Assembly (NCBI GenBank): GCA_007376535.1
Contig: VMGK01000018.1
Span: 1 to 33,061, forward strand
Direction: 5' to 3'
DNA length: 33,061 nucleotides
Source of the DNA: Candidatus Berkelbacteria bacterium Licking1014_7
GTDB taxonomy: Bacteria > Patescibacteriota > UBA1384 > GWA2-35-9 > CG2-30-39-44
Numbering within the stretch: the first letter of the stretch is position 1; the number at the start of each line of letters is the position of its first letter. The notes under the pieces were generated by a model. The model was not told the DNA's origin. It saw nothing but the letters and a program-made list of their open reading frames with translations, and searched no databases. This document shows, piece by piece, positions 7,815-17,166 of this stretch. A program made the position numbers and the translations under genes.

Positions 7815-8215
7815 AAATTACTCTGTGCGGGTCAATGAGTTGCGCCAAAAAGATGATGGCAGTTAAAGAAAGATTGGAGAAAGCTGGACATAAAATTTTT
7901 GCCCCGGAAAATATTTTGGAATACGTCAAAGGAGAAATTGAAATTGAGAACAAACGGGAGAAAATTATGCTAGACGCCATTCGGACATATTACGAAAAAA
8001 TTAAAAAATCCGACGCGATTTTGGTAGTCAACTTTACTAAAAATAAAATCAAAAATTATATTGGCGGAAATTCCTTGATTGAAATGGCTTTCGCTCATGT
8101 TTTGCGCAAGAAAATTTATCTGTTTAACCCGATACCAAGAATGTCCTACACTGACGAAATTGAGGCAATGAAGCCGATAGTAGTCGGGAGAAGTTTAAAA
8201 AAATTTATTATTTGA
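7811..8215 (+). CDS. nucleoside 2-deoxyribosyltransferase-like protein
   Basis: ITLCGSMSCAKKM, KKSDAILVVNFTKNKIKNYIGGNSLIEMAFAHVLRKKIYLFNPIP. Confidence 0.75.
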   Translation: MKITLCGSMSCAKKMMAVKERLEKAGHKIFAPENILEYVKGEIEIENKREKIMLDAIRTYYEKIKKSDAILVVNFTKNKIKNYIGGNSLIEMAFAHVLRKKIYLFNPIPRMSYTDEIEAMKPIVVGRSLKKFII

Positions 8216-8243
8216 AAAAGCGCTGGACAATTTTGCCAGCGCC
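8214..8243 (-). terminator. rho-independent terminator-like hairpin
   Basis: Minus: GCGCTGGCAAAATTGTCCAGCGCTTTTTC. Confidence 0.5.
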
Positions 8244-8339
8244 CTAGGTCTCAATGTATAGTATATATTAAGTGTTGTTAATATTATTTTGGGTTGGTAT
8301 TTATTTCGTTTTAGTTCCCAATGATGTCCGACAGCATAT

Positions 8340-8366
8340 CAAAAAAGCCGTTTCCCCAGAACGGCT
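8340..8366 (-). terminator. rho-independent terminator of the 8.4-10.2 kb operon
   Basis: Minus: AGCCGTTCTGGGGAAACGGCTTTTTT. Confidence 0.8.
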
Positions 8367-8397
8367 GTAGAATGTGATAATTGACTGTCCAGAAAGA

Positions 8398-9327
8398 TTA
8401 AGCGTCGCTTTCCAAAAATGTTTTTGCTCTTCGCCACAGTTCAGCCAAGCCAGCCAGCAAAATCAATTGATAGGCAGGCGAGTCCATATAGTGAGTAGTC
8501 CACCCATATCCCCAATTCGACGCTATATCACTTTGTTGAACAGGGTAGATGAGACACTCGTTAGAGATTTGCATTACAAACCAGCCATTTCTTTCAATTG
8601 TTATTTTGAAGTCGTTTTCATAGGGCGGTGAAATAAACATTTTCCGCCACGCTTGAAGCATTGCTTGGCGCGCGGCTTCTCCGTCTTCGGGGCTCGCTTT
8701 TACTCTAAGCCAGCCAACAAAATCAGCGCTAAAATGACCTTCCATCGGAAATGACTGCCCACTGATCATGCCAGTACGAAGAGTGATAAGTTGGGGTGTA
8801 AATGGACGCCCTGAATCCAGCAATTTGCGTCCCTGGTAAGCCAAGTTTACTGTCAGTGAAATGGGGCAAGATTCTGCTAATTGCAAAAAAACACATAAAC
8901 TGGCGCAAGTTCTATTCACTGCGTCCCATTCATGCTTAGTGGTTTTTCCTCTACCAAAGCAACGGGTACATTGGTTGCCCCATTCATCTTTTCCGTTCCC
9001 ATCACATTTGTTGCAAACACCAGTTTCTATTTCTATTGCCGGAAACGGAATATCATATCGAAGAAAATCGCTCTCTTCTCCCCGAAAAACAAAACTATTC
9101 CCCCAGCCAAATCGCGCCGGATAATCAAGATTGAACATTCCGATACCAAACGATTTTGACAGCATATCAGCGTGTAGAACTATCTCCCCCAATTTAGTAT
9201 GATAAATTACATCTTTATGCGTTCGTAAAGTCAACCCAACAGGATCTTCGCAAAATCCTAATCCATACCAGCAAGGTAATCTATGCGCTTCAATGTCTTC
9301 CGCTTGCCATCTTTTGTCTTTTTCCAT
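8398..9327 (-). CDS. hypothetical protein with DnaJ-type CxxCxGxG zinc motif
   Basis: 309-aa ORF; CNKCDGNGKDEWGNQCTRCFGRG. Confidence 0.8.
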   Translation of the reverse strand: MEKDKRWQAEDIEAHRLPCWYGLGFCEDPVGLTLRTHKDVIYHTKLGEIVLHADMLSKSFGIGMFNLDYPARFGWGNSFVFRGEESDFLRYDIPFPAIEIETGVCNKCDGNGKDEWGNQCTRCFGRGKTTKHEWDAVNRTCASLCVFLQLAESCPISLTVNLAYQGRKLLDSGRPFTPQLITLRTGMISGQSFPMEGHFSADFVGWLRVKASPEDGEAARQAMLQAWRKMFISPPYENDFKITIERNGWFVMQISNECLIYPVQQSDIASNWGYGWTTHYMDSPAYQLILLAGLAELWRRAKTFLESDA

Positions 9328-9349
9328 TTTTTGCCTCCTGTCCCTTCAG

Positions 9350-10180
9350 TCATATTTCTTCGCAATTATCAACTCTTACATCAAGGATACAATTCGGATC
9401 GAGCGATTTTTTCGCCTCTGAAATTGCTAATTCACGAGTAAAAGTATCGATTGTTTTACTTTGCATTTCTCCGTTTTTCGTAAAGACCAAAACCGTATAT
9501 CGGCGTTTTGGAATCGCCACAAAAGGTCTTGGCTCAGTAGACCAATATGGTTCTGGTTCTACCCTTTGACACTTTTCAGGATAAAATTGGTTAGCCGCTT
9601 CCCTTGCTTCTTCCCAATCCCGAGCATAGACATATCCGCAGGTATGGAAATCAGAATCTTTTACTCCCCACAATCTAAAAGGTTTTGATTCCCGGCTTCT
9701 TGTGAGGGTGAGCCATTTTTCGTTTTGATCGGTTTCTTCTATTCCAGTATCAGGATGGTTTTCCCAAATAGATGCTATTTGATAAATTTCGTCAAGCATA
9801 GTCAAAAGCAAAAAACACAAGCTATACGTTTGGCTGGGGCTGTCAACATTATGACCACACATGCTATTGCCCCTATAATCTGGATCTATACCGCAAGCAT
9901 TTCCCGGGACTGAAATGTGAAATCCAGTTCGTCTGAAAAGGAGAGTAATTTCATCAATGTTAAATTGTCCAGAGTTTAAAATTTGCTGAAAACGCTCCGT
10001 AATTCTATCCAGCAGTATGGGGCATTGAAAAACTTTTGGCATAATATCGTCTTTAAATCCGGGTGGGTATTTCCAGAAAACATTGTATGCGCCTATGGTT
10101 CTACCAGATACATATTGCCATTTAGGTAATACTTCCCAGAAGTCGTGGGCAGTCGGCGCCAAAGCATTAGATGAACTCAT
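9350..10180 (-). CDS. hypothetical protein
   Basis: 276-aa ORF, GGAGGAG-type ribosome-binding site upstream, no family recognised. Confidence 0.8.
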   Translation of the reverse strand: MSSSNALAPTAHDFWEVLPKWQYVSGRTIGAYNVFWKYPPGFKDDIMPKVFQCPILLDRITERFQQILNSGQFNIDEITLLFRRTGFHISVPGNACGIDPDYRGNSMCGHNVDSPSQTYSLCFLLLTMLDEIYQIASIWENHPDTGIEETDQNEKWLTLTRSRESKPFRLWGVKDSDFHTCGYVYARDWEEAREAANQFYPEKCQRVEPEPYWSTEPRPFVAIPKRRYTVLVFTKNGEMQSKTIDTFTRELAISEAKKSLDPNCILDVRVDNCEEI

Positions 10181-10475
10181 CCCTTCTCCTCCTTCCGATT
10201 GTCAAGGTAATGATGCTTTAGATGAAACATAGAATAATGATAGTAATAAGTCAAGACTAATACACGACTGAGGCAAAAATAAATCTATCTCAAATCTAAA
10301 ATGTCAAAAATCTATATTTTATATTCTTTTTAATGTTTTGAGATTTAAGTTGCCTGCCCCGTATAATTGCGCAGCAATTTGTTCGGGGTGATAGTGTTAT
10401 TTCAGGAGCGTGTTTTGGCGGACGGCGCAGCTTAGTTTATCTTGCGAGACAAGTTTTGCGTCTCATACTTTTTTG

Positions 10476-12920
10476 TCACCCGCATTTTGTCAGCTTGCAA
10501 CCCGGGCATTTGACGCAACCTTCTTCGTAAATCAAGATATCCCCGCACTCAGGGCAGAGATTGGTTGATTTGATCGACGATTTTTCAAATAAATTTTTGA
10601 TTTTTGATTTTTGATTTTTGATTTGCTTAAACACTAAGCCCAATTCTTTTTGACGCGCCAAATATCGTTCCAATGCTTTTCCCAGTGCGTCTGGCGGCGA
10701 TAAAATTAACTCGCCATTTTGCCAAACCGGGTTTGATCCGCGAATGCCTTTTAATTGTTCAATGATAATGTCAACTGGGATGCGACTGCGAAGCGCGATA
10801 GAAATCAGCCGCGCGATTGCCTCCACCAATGCGCCCGCGTCTCCGCCTGACTTGCCGATCTGGGCAAAAACCTCAAACAAGCCCTCTTTATCTTCATTAA
10901 TAGTGATAAATAAATTGCCCATACCAGTGGCAATTTTTTCAGTCGATCCCTGCACGACATCCGGTCTTTCTCTTGGTTCAACTTTGGGCGCAACCAGCGT
11001 TTCAGTCGGTTTTTGATCACTGCCTACCGTCAGAACTTGCGTATCGCGCGAGCCGTCGCGATAAATCGTAATTCCTTTGCAGCCCATTCGGTAAGACGAA
11101 AGATACGCTTCTTTAACATCTTCCACTGTGGCGGAATGGGGAAAATTAACTGTCTTGGAAATCGCATTGTCTGTGTGTTTTTGAAATGCGGCTTGAATTT
11201 TAATATGATCTGTTGGTTTTAAGTCATGCGCCACGACAAAAATGTTTTTAATATCTGCGGGAATTTTATCCGAATGTGCCACCGAGCCAGTTTTTGCAAT
11301 TTCATCCATTAATTCTTGACTGTCTAATCCCCTTTCTTTTATAATGTGTTCAAAATTTTTATCCACGACTAAAAGTTCGATTTTGGCGCCACTTTTGTCC
11401 CAAATGGATTTCCGTTTGTGCACTAAGGCAAAAATTGGTTCAATGCCTGACGAGCAGTCAGCAATCACTGAAATTGTGCCAGTCGGCGCAATCGTGGTGC
11501 GCGCCAAATTTCTCAACGCCGGGTCTCCCCTTTTGAAATCGTCTGATTTTTCAAAAAGCGGATAAGCGCCCCGGGTCTTGGCTAAATTCTGCGACGCGGC
11601 GCGCGCTTCGGTGTTGATAAATTCCATCACCTTTTCACCCATTTCCACGCCTGGCTGGCTGTTGTAATTGATACCAAGTTTTATTAGCATATCAGCAAAT
11701 CCCATTACCCCCAGTCCGATTCTTCTTAGACCTTTGGTTTTTTGTTCAATTTCAGGCACGATAAAAATATTCATATCAATCACATTATCCAAAAAATGCG
11801 TGGCAGTATATATCACTTCCCGAAGTTGATTCCAAGCCATTCCGCCTTCTTTGGCAAATTTTGATAAATTAATTGAGCCCAAAACGCAGGATTCGTATGG
11901 TAAAAGCGGCTGTTCGCCGCACGGATTTGTGGCCTCGACTAATCCCAACTCTTTGACTGGATTTGAGGTCGAATTATTTACCCGATCAATAAAAATCATG
12001 CCCGGGTCGCCGTTTCTCCAGGCATTTTCGCATATTTTGTTAAAAATCTCGCGCGCGTTTCTACTTTCAACAATCTTGCCAGTTCGCGGATTTATCAGAT
12101 CGTAGTCACTCCCCTCTTCTACCGCTTTCATAAAATCGTCAGTGGCTGAAACAGAAATGTTAAAGTTGGTGATGGCGGTCATATTTGATTTGGCGTTGAT
12201 AAAATTTTCAATGTCCGGGTGGTCGCATCTTAGCATTCCCATATTAGCGCCCATACGGATTCCGCCTTGCGAAATTTCACCAATGGCGGCATTGTAGACG
12301 CGCATAAAAGAGACCGGTCCGCCCGCGTTGTTGCCAGTGGTAGAAATTTGGTCGTTTTGGGGTCGCAGTCGGGAGAAACTATAGCCGCAACCACCACCGG
12401 TTTTGAAAATAAAGCAGGCGTGTTTAAGTGTGGTTATAATTGATTCAAGTGAATCCTCAATCGGGAGGACAAAACAGGCGCTCAATTGCTGCATTTCCCT
12501 GCCGGCTCCGCGCAAACAGGGTGAGTTAGGCATAAATTCTGCTTGCGCCATTAGATTGTAAAATTTTTTAGCGCTTTCAATGATTTTTGCATTTTTGTCA
12601 TAAAGTTTATCTGCTTGGCTAATGTTGGACGCCACGCGCCAATAAAGGTCTTGCGCCGTTTCAGTGGCTTTGCCGTTTGTATCTCGGATTAAATATCTTT
12701 TTTTAAGAATTACGCGCGCATTTTTGGAAAGTTCTGGCTTGACAAGGTCATTGGGCATTTCAAGGGTTTGGGCGCGCAATAAACTCTCTGGGGTCTTTTT
12801 AATTTTGTCTAAAAAATAGTCCTTTTTATGTTCGGTGTTTGTTCGCTTTTTTTCCGTGGCAAGTGAAACAATCGTAGGTTTGATAAGATCCAACCCCTTA
12901 GGTATTTTTGTCTCAGGCAT
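10476..12920 (-). CDS. nrdJ: adenosylcobalamin-dependent (class II) ribonucleoside-diphosphate reductase
   Basis: MPNSPCLRGAGREMQQLSACFVLPIEDS, NPCGEQPLLPYESCVLGSINL, C-terminal CPECGDILIYEEGCVKCPGC; AAGGAGG upstream of ATG 12920. Confidence 0.95.
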   Translation of the reverse strand: MPETKIPKGLDLIKPTIVSLATEKKRTNTEHKKDYFLDKIKKTPESLLRAQTLEMPNDLVKPELSKNARVILKKRYLIRDTNGKATETAQDLYWRVASNISQADKLYDKNAKIIESAKKFYNLMAQAEFMPNSPCLRGAGREMQQLSACFVLPIEDSLESIITTLKHACFIFKTGGGCGYSFSRLRPQNDQISTTGNNAGGPVSFMRVYNAAIGEISQGGIRMGANMGMLRCDHPDIENFINAKSNMTAITNFNISVSATDDFMKAVEEGSDYDLINPRTGKIVESRNAREIFNKICENAWRNGDPGMIFIDRVNNSTSNPVKELGLVEATNPCGEQPLLPYESCVLGSINLSKFAKEGGMAWNQLREVIYTATHFLDNVIDMNIFIVPEIEQKTKGLRRIGLGVMGFADMLIKLGINYNSQPGVEMGEKVMEFINTEARAASQNLAKTRGAYPLFEKSDDFKRGDPALRNLARTTIAPTGTISVIADCSSGIEPIFALVHKRKSIWDKSGAKIELLVVDKNFEHIIKERGLDSQELMDEIAKTGSVAHSDKIPADIKNIFVVAHDLKPTDHIKIQAAFQKHTDNAISKTVNFPHSATVEDVKEAYLSSYRMGCKGITIYRDGSRDTQVLTVGSDQKPTETLVAPKVEPRERPDVVQGSTEKIATGMGNLFITINEDKEGLFEVFAQIGKSGGDAGALVEAIARLISIALRSRIPVDIIIEQLKGIRGSNPVWQNGELILSPPDALGKALERYLARQKELGLVFKQIKNQKSKIKNLFEKSSIKSTNLCPECGDILIYEEGCVKCPGCKLTKCG

Positions 12921-13012
12921 CCAGCCCTCCTTCATGGACAAAATTAAGAACGAAGATCTTAGATTTAAGATATTAAAATTCTTAAATCATAAATCCATAT
13001 TCTTAAATCTGG

Positions 13013-14122
13013 TTATTTAAGTTTTCTTCTGATAAACGCTGGGACTTCGATTTCGTCCTCCTCTTCTTCTGGTTCAAACTCTGGCTCAAATTCAGTGGTT
13101 GGCATCGCCTCTTCTTGTTCTGCTGGTTGAATGGTTTTAAAACTTCTGGAAAATTTTCTTTCGGTCTCATATTCAAAGCCAGTGGCAATCACGGTAATTT
13201 TTATTTCTCCAGACATGGCTTCGTCAATAATCGCCCCAAAAATGATGTTGGCGTCTGGATCAGCCGCTTCTGTTATGGCTTTGGCGGCTTCATCGATTTC
13301 GTACATACTCATATCTGGTCCGCCGGTAATATTGAATAAAATTCCTTTGGCGCCGTCAATCGAAAGTTCAAGCAGTGGACTGTCGATCGCCGCGCGCGCC
13401 GCCTCAACCGCGCGATTGTCTCCCGAGCCCCTGCCGATGCCCATCAGCGCGGATCCAGCATCTTGCATTATGGTTTTTACATCAGCAAAGTCAACATTGA
13501 TGACGCCGTGCAAAGTGATAAGATCTGAAATGCCTTGCACGCCTTGTCGCAAAATATCGTCAACAATGCCAAACGCATCAAAAAGCGAGGTTTTTTTATC
13601 AATTACTTGAAGCAGGCGATCGTTGGGAATAGTAATTAATGTATCAACTTTGTCTTTGAGTTCTTCAATACCGACTTCCGCTACTTTTTTTCTGCGCGCG
13701 CCTTCAAAAGAAAATGGTTTGGTTATCACGCCCACAGTCAACGCTCCCAATTCTTTGGCAATGCCTGCCACCAATGGTCCGGCGCCTGTGCCAGTGCCAC
13801 CGCCCGCGCCATAAGTGACAAAAACCATATCCGAACCCTTTAAGGCCTCGTAGACCTCTTCTTTGTTTTCTTCGATTGCTTTTCTGCCTTTTTCAACATC
13901 GGCGCCGGCGCCGAGCCCGCGGGTGGTTTCCTTGCCGATTTGGATTTTAATTTGCGCTGGATTGTTGGCCAGATCTTGCGCGTCAGTATTGATGGTGATA
14001 AAATCTACGCCGCGAACTTTTTGCGAGATCATTCTGCCAATGGCATTGCCACCCGAGCCGCCCACGCCCACAACGCGAATAACAGCAAAGGTTTCAATTG
14101 GTGTTTCAATTTCTTTTGACAT
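13013..14122 (-). CDS. ftsZ: cell division protein FtsZ
   Basis: GVGGSGGNAIGRM, YGAGGGTGTGAGP tubulin signature, C-terminal EVPAFIRRK. Confidence 0.98.
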   Translation of the reverse strand: MSKEIETPIETFAVIRVVGVGGSGGNAIGRMISQKVRGVDFITINTDAQDLANNPAQIKIQIGKETTRGLGAGADVEKGRKAIEENKEEVYEALKGSDMVFVTYGAGGGTGTGAGPLVAGIAKELGALTVGVITKPFSFEGARRKKVAEVGIEELKDKVDTLITIPNDRLLQVIDKKTSLFDAFGIVDDILRQGVQGISDLITLHGVINVDFADVKTIMQDAGSALMGIGRGSGDNRAVEAARAAIDSPLLELSIDGAKGILFNITGGPDMSMYEIDEAAKAITEAADPDANIIFGAIIDEAMSGEIKITVIATGFEYETERKFSRSFKTIQPAEQEEAMPTTEFEPEFEPEEEEDEIEVPAFIRRKLK

Positions 14123-14131
14123 AGTAATTCA

Positions 14132-14160
14132 TTTATGCCACAGACAAAAATTTTTGTCAA
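14132..14160 (-). promoter_or_regulatory. putative ftsZ promoter
   Basis: Minus: TTGACA-N17-CATAAA; -35 abuts the CCCCCACACATA hairpin. Confidence 0.55.
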
Positions 14161-14161
14161 G

Positions 14162-14187
14162 CCCCCACACATAACTATGTGTGGGGG
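14162..14187. repeat. CCCCCACACATA palindromic hairpin, copy 1
   Basis: cccccacacataactatgtgtggggg. Confidence 0.95.
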
Positions 14188-14218
14188 TCAATCCCCCCCC
14201 TTTTTCTAAAAAAACAAT

Positions 14219-14233
14219 GTTCGGTATTTGTTC
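14219..14233 (+). promoter_or_regulatory. candidate LexA operator (GTTC-N7-GTTC) upstream of ftsZ
   Basis: ATGTTCGGTATTTGTTCG. Confidence 0.45.
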
Positions 14234-14322
14234 GCTACAATAATTGTGAATTATGAATGGTGAATAAATAATTTTCAATATTTGAAAAAATTTTACCAGC
14301 CTACCAGAAAGATGTTAAATAT

Positions 14323-14363
14323 GAAAAAGCGCCGCGGAGCAAAAGTCGCTTCAACGCGGCGCT
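14323..14363 (-). terminator. strong rho-independent terminator
   Basis: Minus: AAGCGCCGCG-loop-CGCGGCGCTTTTTC. Confidence 0.85.
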
Positions 14364-15052
14364 TGGGGTCAGTGGTGATGGCGCGGCTTCTTCAGTCGTT
14401 TTTCTGGCTTGTGCCAGATTATCCCCTGGGGTATTAACCACCGGTGGGACCATCACCTGTCAAGAGATGGAAGGCGTCGGGCTGCGCCTTCCGGTGGTCT
14501 CTCCTGTCCTTACTTTCTCCCCGAGGCATAACAAGCCCCCAAGGAGAACCCGTGGACAGGAGAATTCATGTAACCGTCCGGCTGGCCAAGCCGGTGAGTG
14601 TGATGGGGCGCAGCCAACTGGTGCCCCCTCAGATCGTTGTCCGCCCGCCGTTTTACGGGAAATGGCGGGTCGATCACGGTTTTGGAAAGGGTCGTCCGGG
14701 CGTCGTTGTCCGGCGGGTATTGAGGGCTTCATCCCTCACCCGGCTCCGCTCATTGGCGGAACACGACCCACATTACACCGGCGCACGTCAGCCAGCCGCG
14801 CCGCGTTCGGACGTCTACTTCCACTCCTTAGGATATGAGCGGAGAGTAGAGAGCCCTAGCAGGGGGCTGGCGCTGTGTGGGGCGGGATGAGAGAGACTGG
14901 GTGGGCGCGTTAACGCCACACTTGCCGGGCTTGTCCCGGCTGTCTCCCAGCTCGCCCCCTCTCTGTGGGGCGCCGGTGTCGATGCCTTGGTAAATCCGCA
15001 AGCTCAATCCGCCTTATCGGCGGAGAGCTCAAGCAGATTCTCATTGTCAATG
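14325..15052 (-). ncRNA. putative GC-rich structured RNA, identity unknown
   Basis: GC-rich block in AT-rich genome; consensus promoter at its 5' end, terminator at its 3' end on the minus strand; many internal hairpins (CTGGCACAAGCCAG, CCACCGGTGG, GGAAGGCG..CGCCTTCC); no coherent minus-strand ORF. Confidence 0.65.
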
Positions 15053-15057
15053 TTTGC

Positions 15058-15086
15058 ATTATAGCATATGGAAAAACATTTGTCAA
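15058..15086 (-). promoter_or_regulatory. consensus sigma70-type promoter for the putative ncRNA
   Basis: Minus: TTGACA-AATGTTTTTCCATATGC(17)-TATAAT. Confidence 0.9.
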
Positions 15087-15258
15087 GCCCATTGCTCAAT
15101 TTGAGAACAAAAATATGTATTTTAGGTATATTCTTTTCCCAAAAAAGCACACTTCGGAAGTATACTTTTTTAAGCCTGACAGATCAGAACAAAATTGCCC
15201 GCCCGAACCCTAGTATATACTAAGAGATTGGGGATAACCTTGTAGGTTGATATATGGT

Positions 15259-16503
15259 TTACGGCAACAACTGGCGAAAAAAATCCTTGACTTTTCCTAA
15301 AAACCCGGAGAGATCTTTGGGTACGGCAAAATTAAACCCGCTCTCTTTTCGGGTACGGAAGGTTTCATCCAATCCTTCAAGCAGTAACCCGATTGAGACC
15401 GAAAAACTTGGGTTATTCAGATTGTCAATCGCGCCAGAAACCCCCAGAATCGGCAGACCTTTTTGCGCTGGAAGCGATAATTCCTCTTTTGCCATTTCTA
15501 TACAACCTTTGATTTGACTGCCGCCGCCAGTTAGCACCACGCCGGCTGGCAGGCGCGAGTCCTTTTGGATTCTTTTGAGTTCTATCCGCGCTTTTTCAAA
15601 AATTTCTTTCATGCGCGCTTCGGTAATCTCCGCGATTAACTTTTTTTCAATTTTATTGGTTTCCCGCGGGTCAAAATTTTTCAGTCCAACTATGCCTTCA
15701 GCCGCATTTTCCGGGTTGCAATCGCCGAATTTGATTTTTATTTTTTCCGCTACTTCTAATGAGGTTTTAAGACCAATAGCAATGTCGTTAGTAACATGGG
15801 TTGAGCCAATCGGCAAAATGTTGCCGTATAAAAGTTCTCCTTCTTCCCAAATGGTGAGTGTGGTGGTGCTGGCGCCGATGTCAAGCAGTAGCACTCCGGC
15901 TTCCTTTTGTTTTTTGGTAAGCAAAGTGCGGGTTGAAGCCAGTCCGTTGAAAACCAATGTTTCTGGCTTTATGCCAACCTGCGTGATAGATCGCTCTAAA
16001 TTTTTAAGCGCGTTTGAAGATCCGCCGATAATCATCACTTCTGCTTCAAGCCGAATGCCGTTCATGCCGGTGGGGTCTTTGACAGATTCCTGTCCGTCCA
16101 CGATAAATTGTTCTGGAATAACATGCAAAATTTCTTGATTGGGCGGTAGCGCGATAGCGGCTGCCGCGTCCACCACCCGCTCAATGTCTTGATCAGTAAT
16201 TTCGCCGTTGGGGCGCGAGACAGCAATAATTCCTTTTGAAAGCGCGGTGATAATATGCGCTCCGCCTACGCCAGCAATTACTTTGTCAATCGGCGCGCCG
16301 GCTTTTCGTTCCGCCACTTCAAGCGCTGACGAAATCGCGCTCATCGTGTCTTCAATATCAATGATTATGCCTTTTCTTAGTCCAGCATTTGGCGTGGCAT
16401 TAAGCGACAAAATTTCAATCAGTCCTTCGCTGATTTTTCCGACTGCAAAAGCCACTTTGCTCGATCCAATATCCAGCCCAGCCACAATTTGAGATGATTT
16501 CAT
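15259..16503 (-). CDS. ftsA: cell division protein FtsA
   Basis: IVAGLDIGSSKVAFAVG, GVLLLDIGASTTTLTIWEEGEL, VVLTGGGSQIKG. Confidence 0.96.
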   Translation of the reverse strand: MKSSQIVAGLDIGSSKVAFAVGKISEGLIEILSLNATPNAGLRKGIIIDIEDTMSAISSALEVAERKAGAPIDKVIAGVGGAHIITALSKGIIAVSRPNGEITDQDIERVVDAAAAIALPPNQEILHVIPEQFIVDGQESVKDPTGMNGIRLEAEVMIIGGSSNALKNLERSITQVGIKPETLVFNGLASTRTLLTKKQKEAGVLLLDIGASTTTLTIWEEGELLYGNILPIGSTHVTNDIAIGLKTSLEVAEKIKIKFGDCNPENAAEGIVGLKNFDPRETNKIEKKLIAEITEARMKEIFEKARIELKRIQKDSRLPAGVVLTGGGSQIKGCIEMAKEELSLPAQKGLPILGVSGAIDNLNNPSFSVSIGLLLEGLDETFRTRKESGFNFAVPKDLSGFLGKVKDFFRQLLP

Positions 16504-16700
16504 AAAATTGAGTAATTATCTTGTAATATATGCGTATTTGTTCTAAAACATAAGATAAAAAATAAATCAAAAATCAAACAGCAAAAAGCAAAAACAAATA
16601 TTAAAATGTAAAAATATTTTTAATGTTTGATATGTCATTTTGATTTTTAATTTTTGATATTTGATATAATTATGTTTTGAGATTTGAGATTTATTTTTTA

Positions 16701-16840
16701 GACTTCTTCCGCAACAACCTTTTCTGCCTGCCGTCATTCATTCTTTTTTACGCTATCCGCCAGCTGGCGGAGTAATGGGATTTTACTGCGCCTCGCTCTT
16801 TCTTCTGAAAGGGCGGGGCTGCGTAAAATCCCTCTTGTAA
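16701..16840. repeat. dispersed repeat element (MITE-like) at truncated ybeY 3' end
   Basis: GACTTCTTCCGCAACAACCTTTTC shared with 25840-25862 (rc); TATTACAAGAGGG..CCCATTACTCCGCCAGCTGGCGGATAGCGTAAAAAAGAAT shared with 30807-30867. Confidence 0.8.
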
Positions 16841-17166
16841 TAAAACATAATTTTTTCAAAACCAAAATTAACAAACTCAGGACAGATGATTATTTCTCCA
16901 AGGTGAAGCGGATTGATTTTTTCTGATGCAATTTTAATTTCAGCCAAATTTTCATATAAAGGAAAACTTAACGTATCTGTCGCGCGGTTAATTTGCCGAT
17001 GTTTTTGATTGAGTTGCTTAATTTCCTCCTTGCCAATAAAACTAATATCTATTATAGCAGGATTTTTTATGTCCGTAAATATTTTTTTTAACTCACCGAT
17101 AATTCTTTTTTCTTGCCCGCTTGAGAGTTTGAAACCGCATTTGTGATAAAAATTAATTTTGATCAT
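16783..17166 (-). pseudogene. ybeY: endoribonuclease YbeY, C-terminally truncated
   Basis: NQKHRQINRATDTLSFPLYE and LGEIIICPEFV present; HGxLHLxGYDH metal-binding motif absent, tail encoded by repeat. Confidence 0.8.

Noticed and set aside
13131-13610. Plus-strand ORFs antisense to ftsZ, ftsA, nrdJ, hisS
   Set aside because: Shadow ORFs opposite well-supported genes.
14444-14890. Plus-strand protein-coding gene (GTG 14552 with AAGGAG upstream)
   Set aside because: Lies wholly inside the minus-strand promoter-to-terminator GC-rich unit with dense hairpins; composition unlike other genes. Not excluded, but ncRNA is favoured.
14325-15052. RNase P RNA, tmRNA or SRP RNA
   Set aside because: Did not find GAGGAAAGTCC / ACAGAACCCGGCTTA, a tmRNA T-arm end, or the SRP GGAAGGAAGCAG loop; the identity must be tested with Infernal.
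5106-15225. TAGTATATAYTAA palindromes (5108, 6613, 8260, 15213) as a mobile mini-repeat
   Set aside because: Short AT-rich motif; within coding DNA it fits natural codons (LVYTK, LIYT); too little evidence for mobility.
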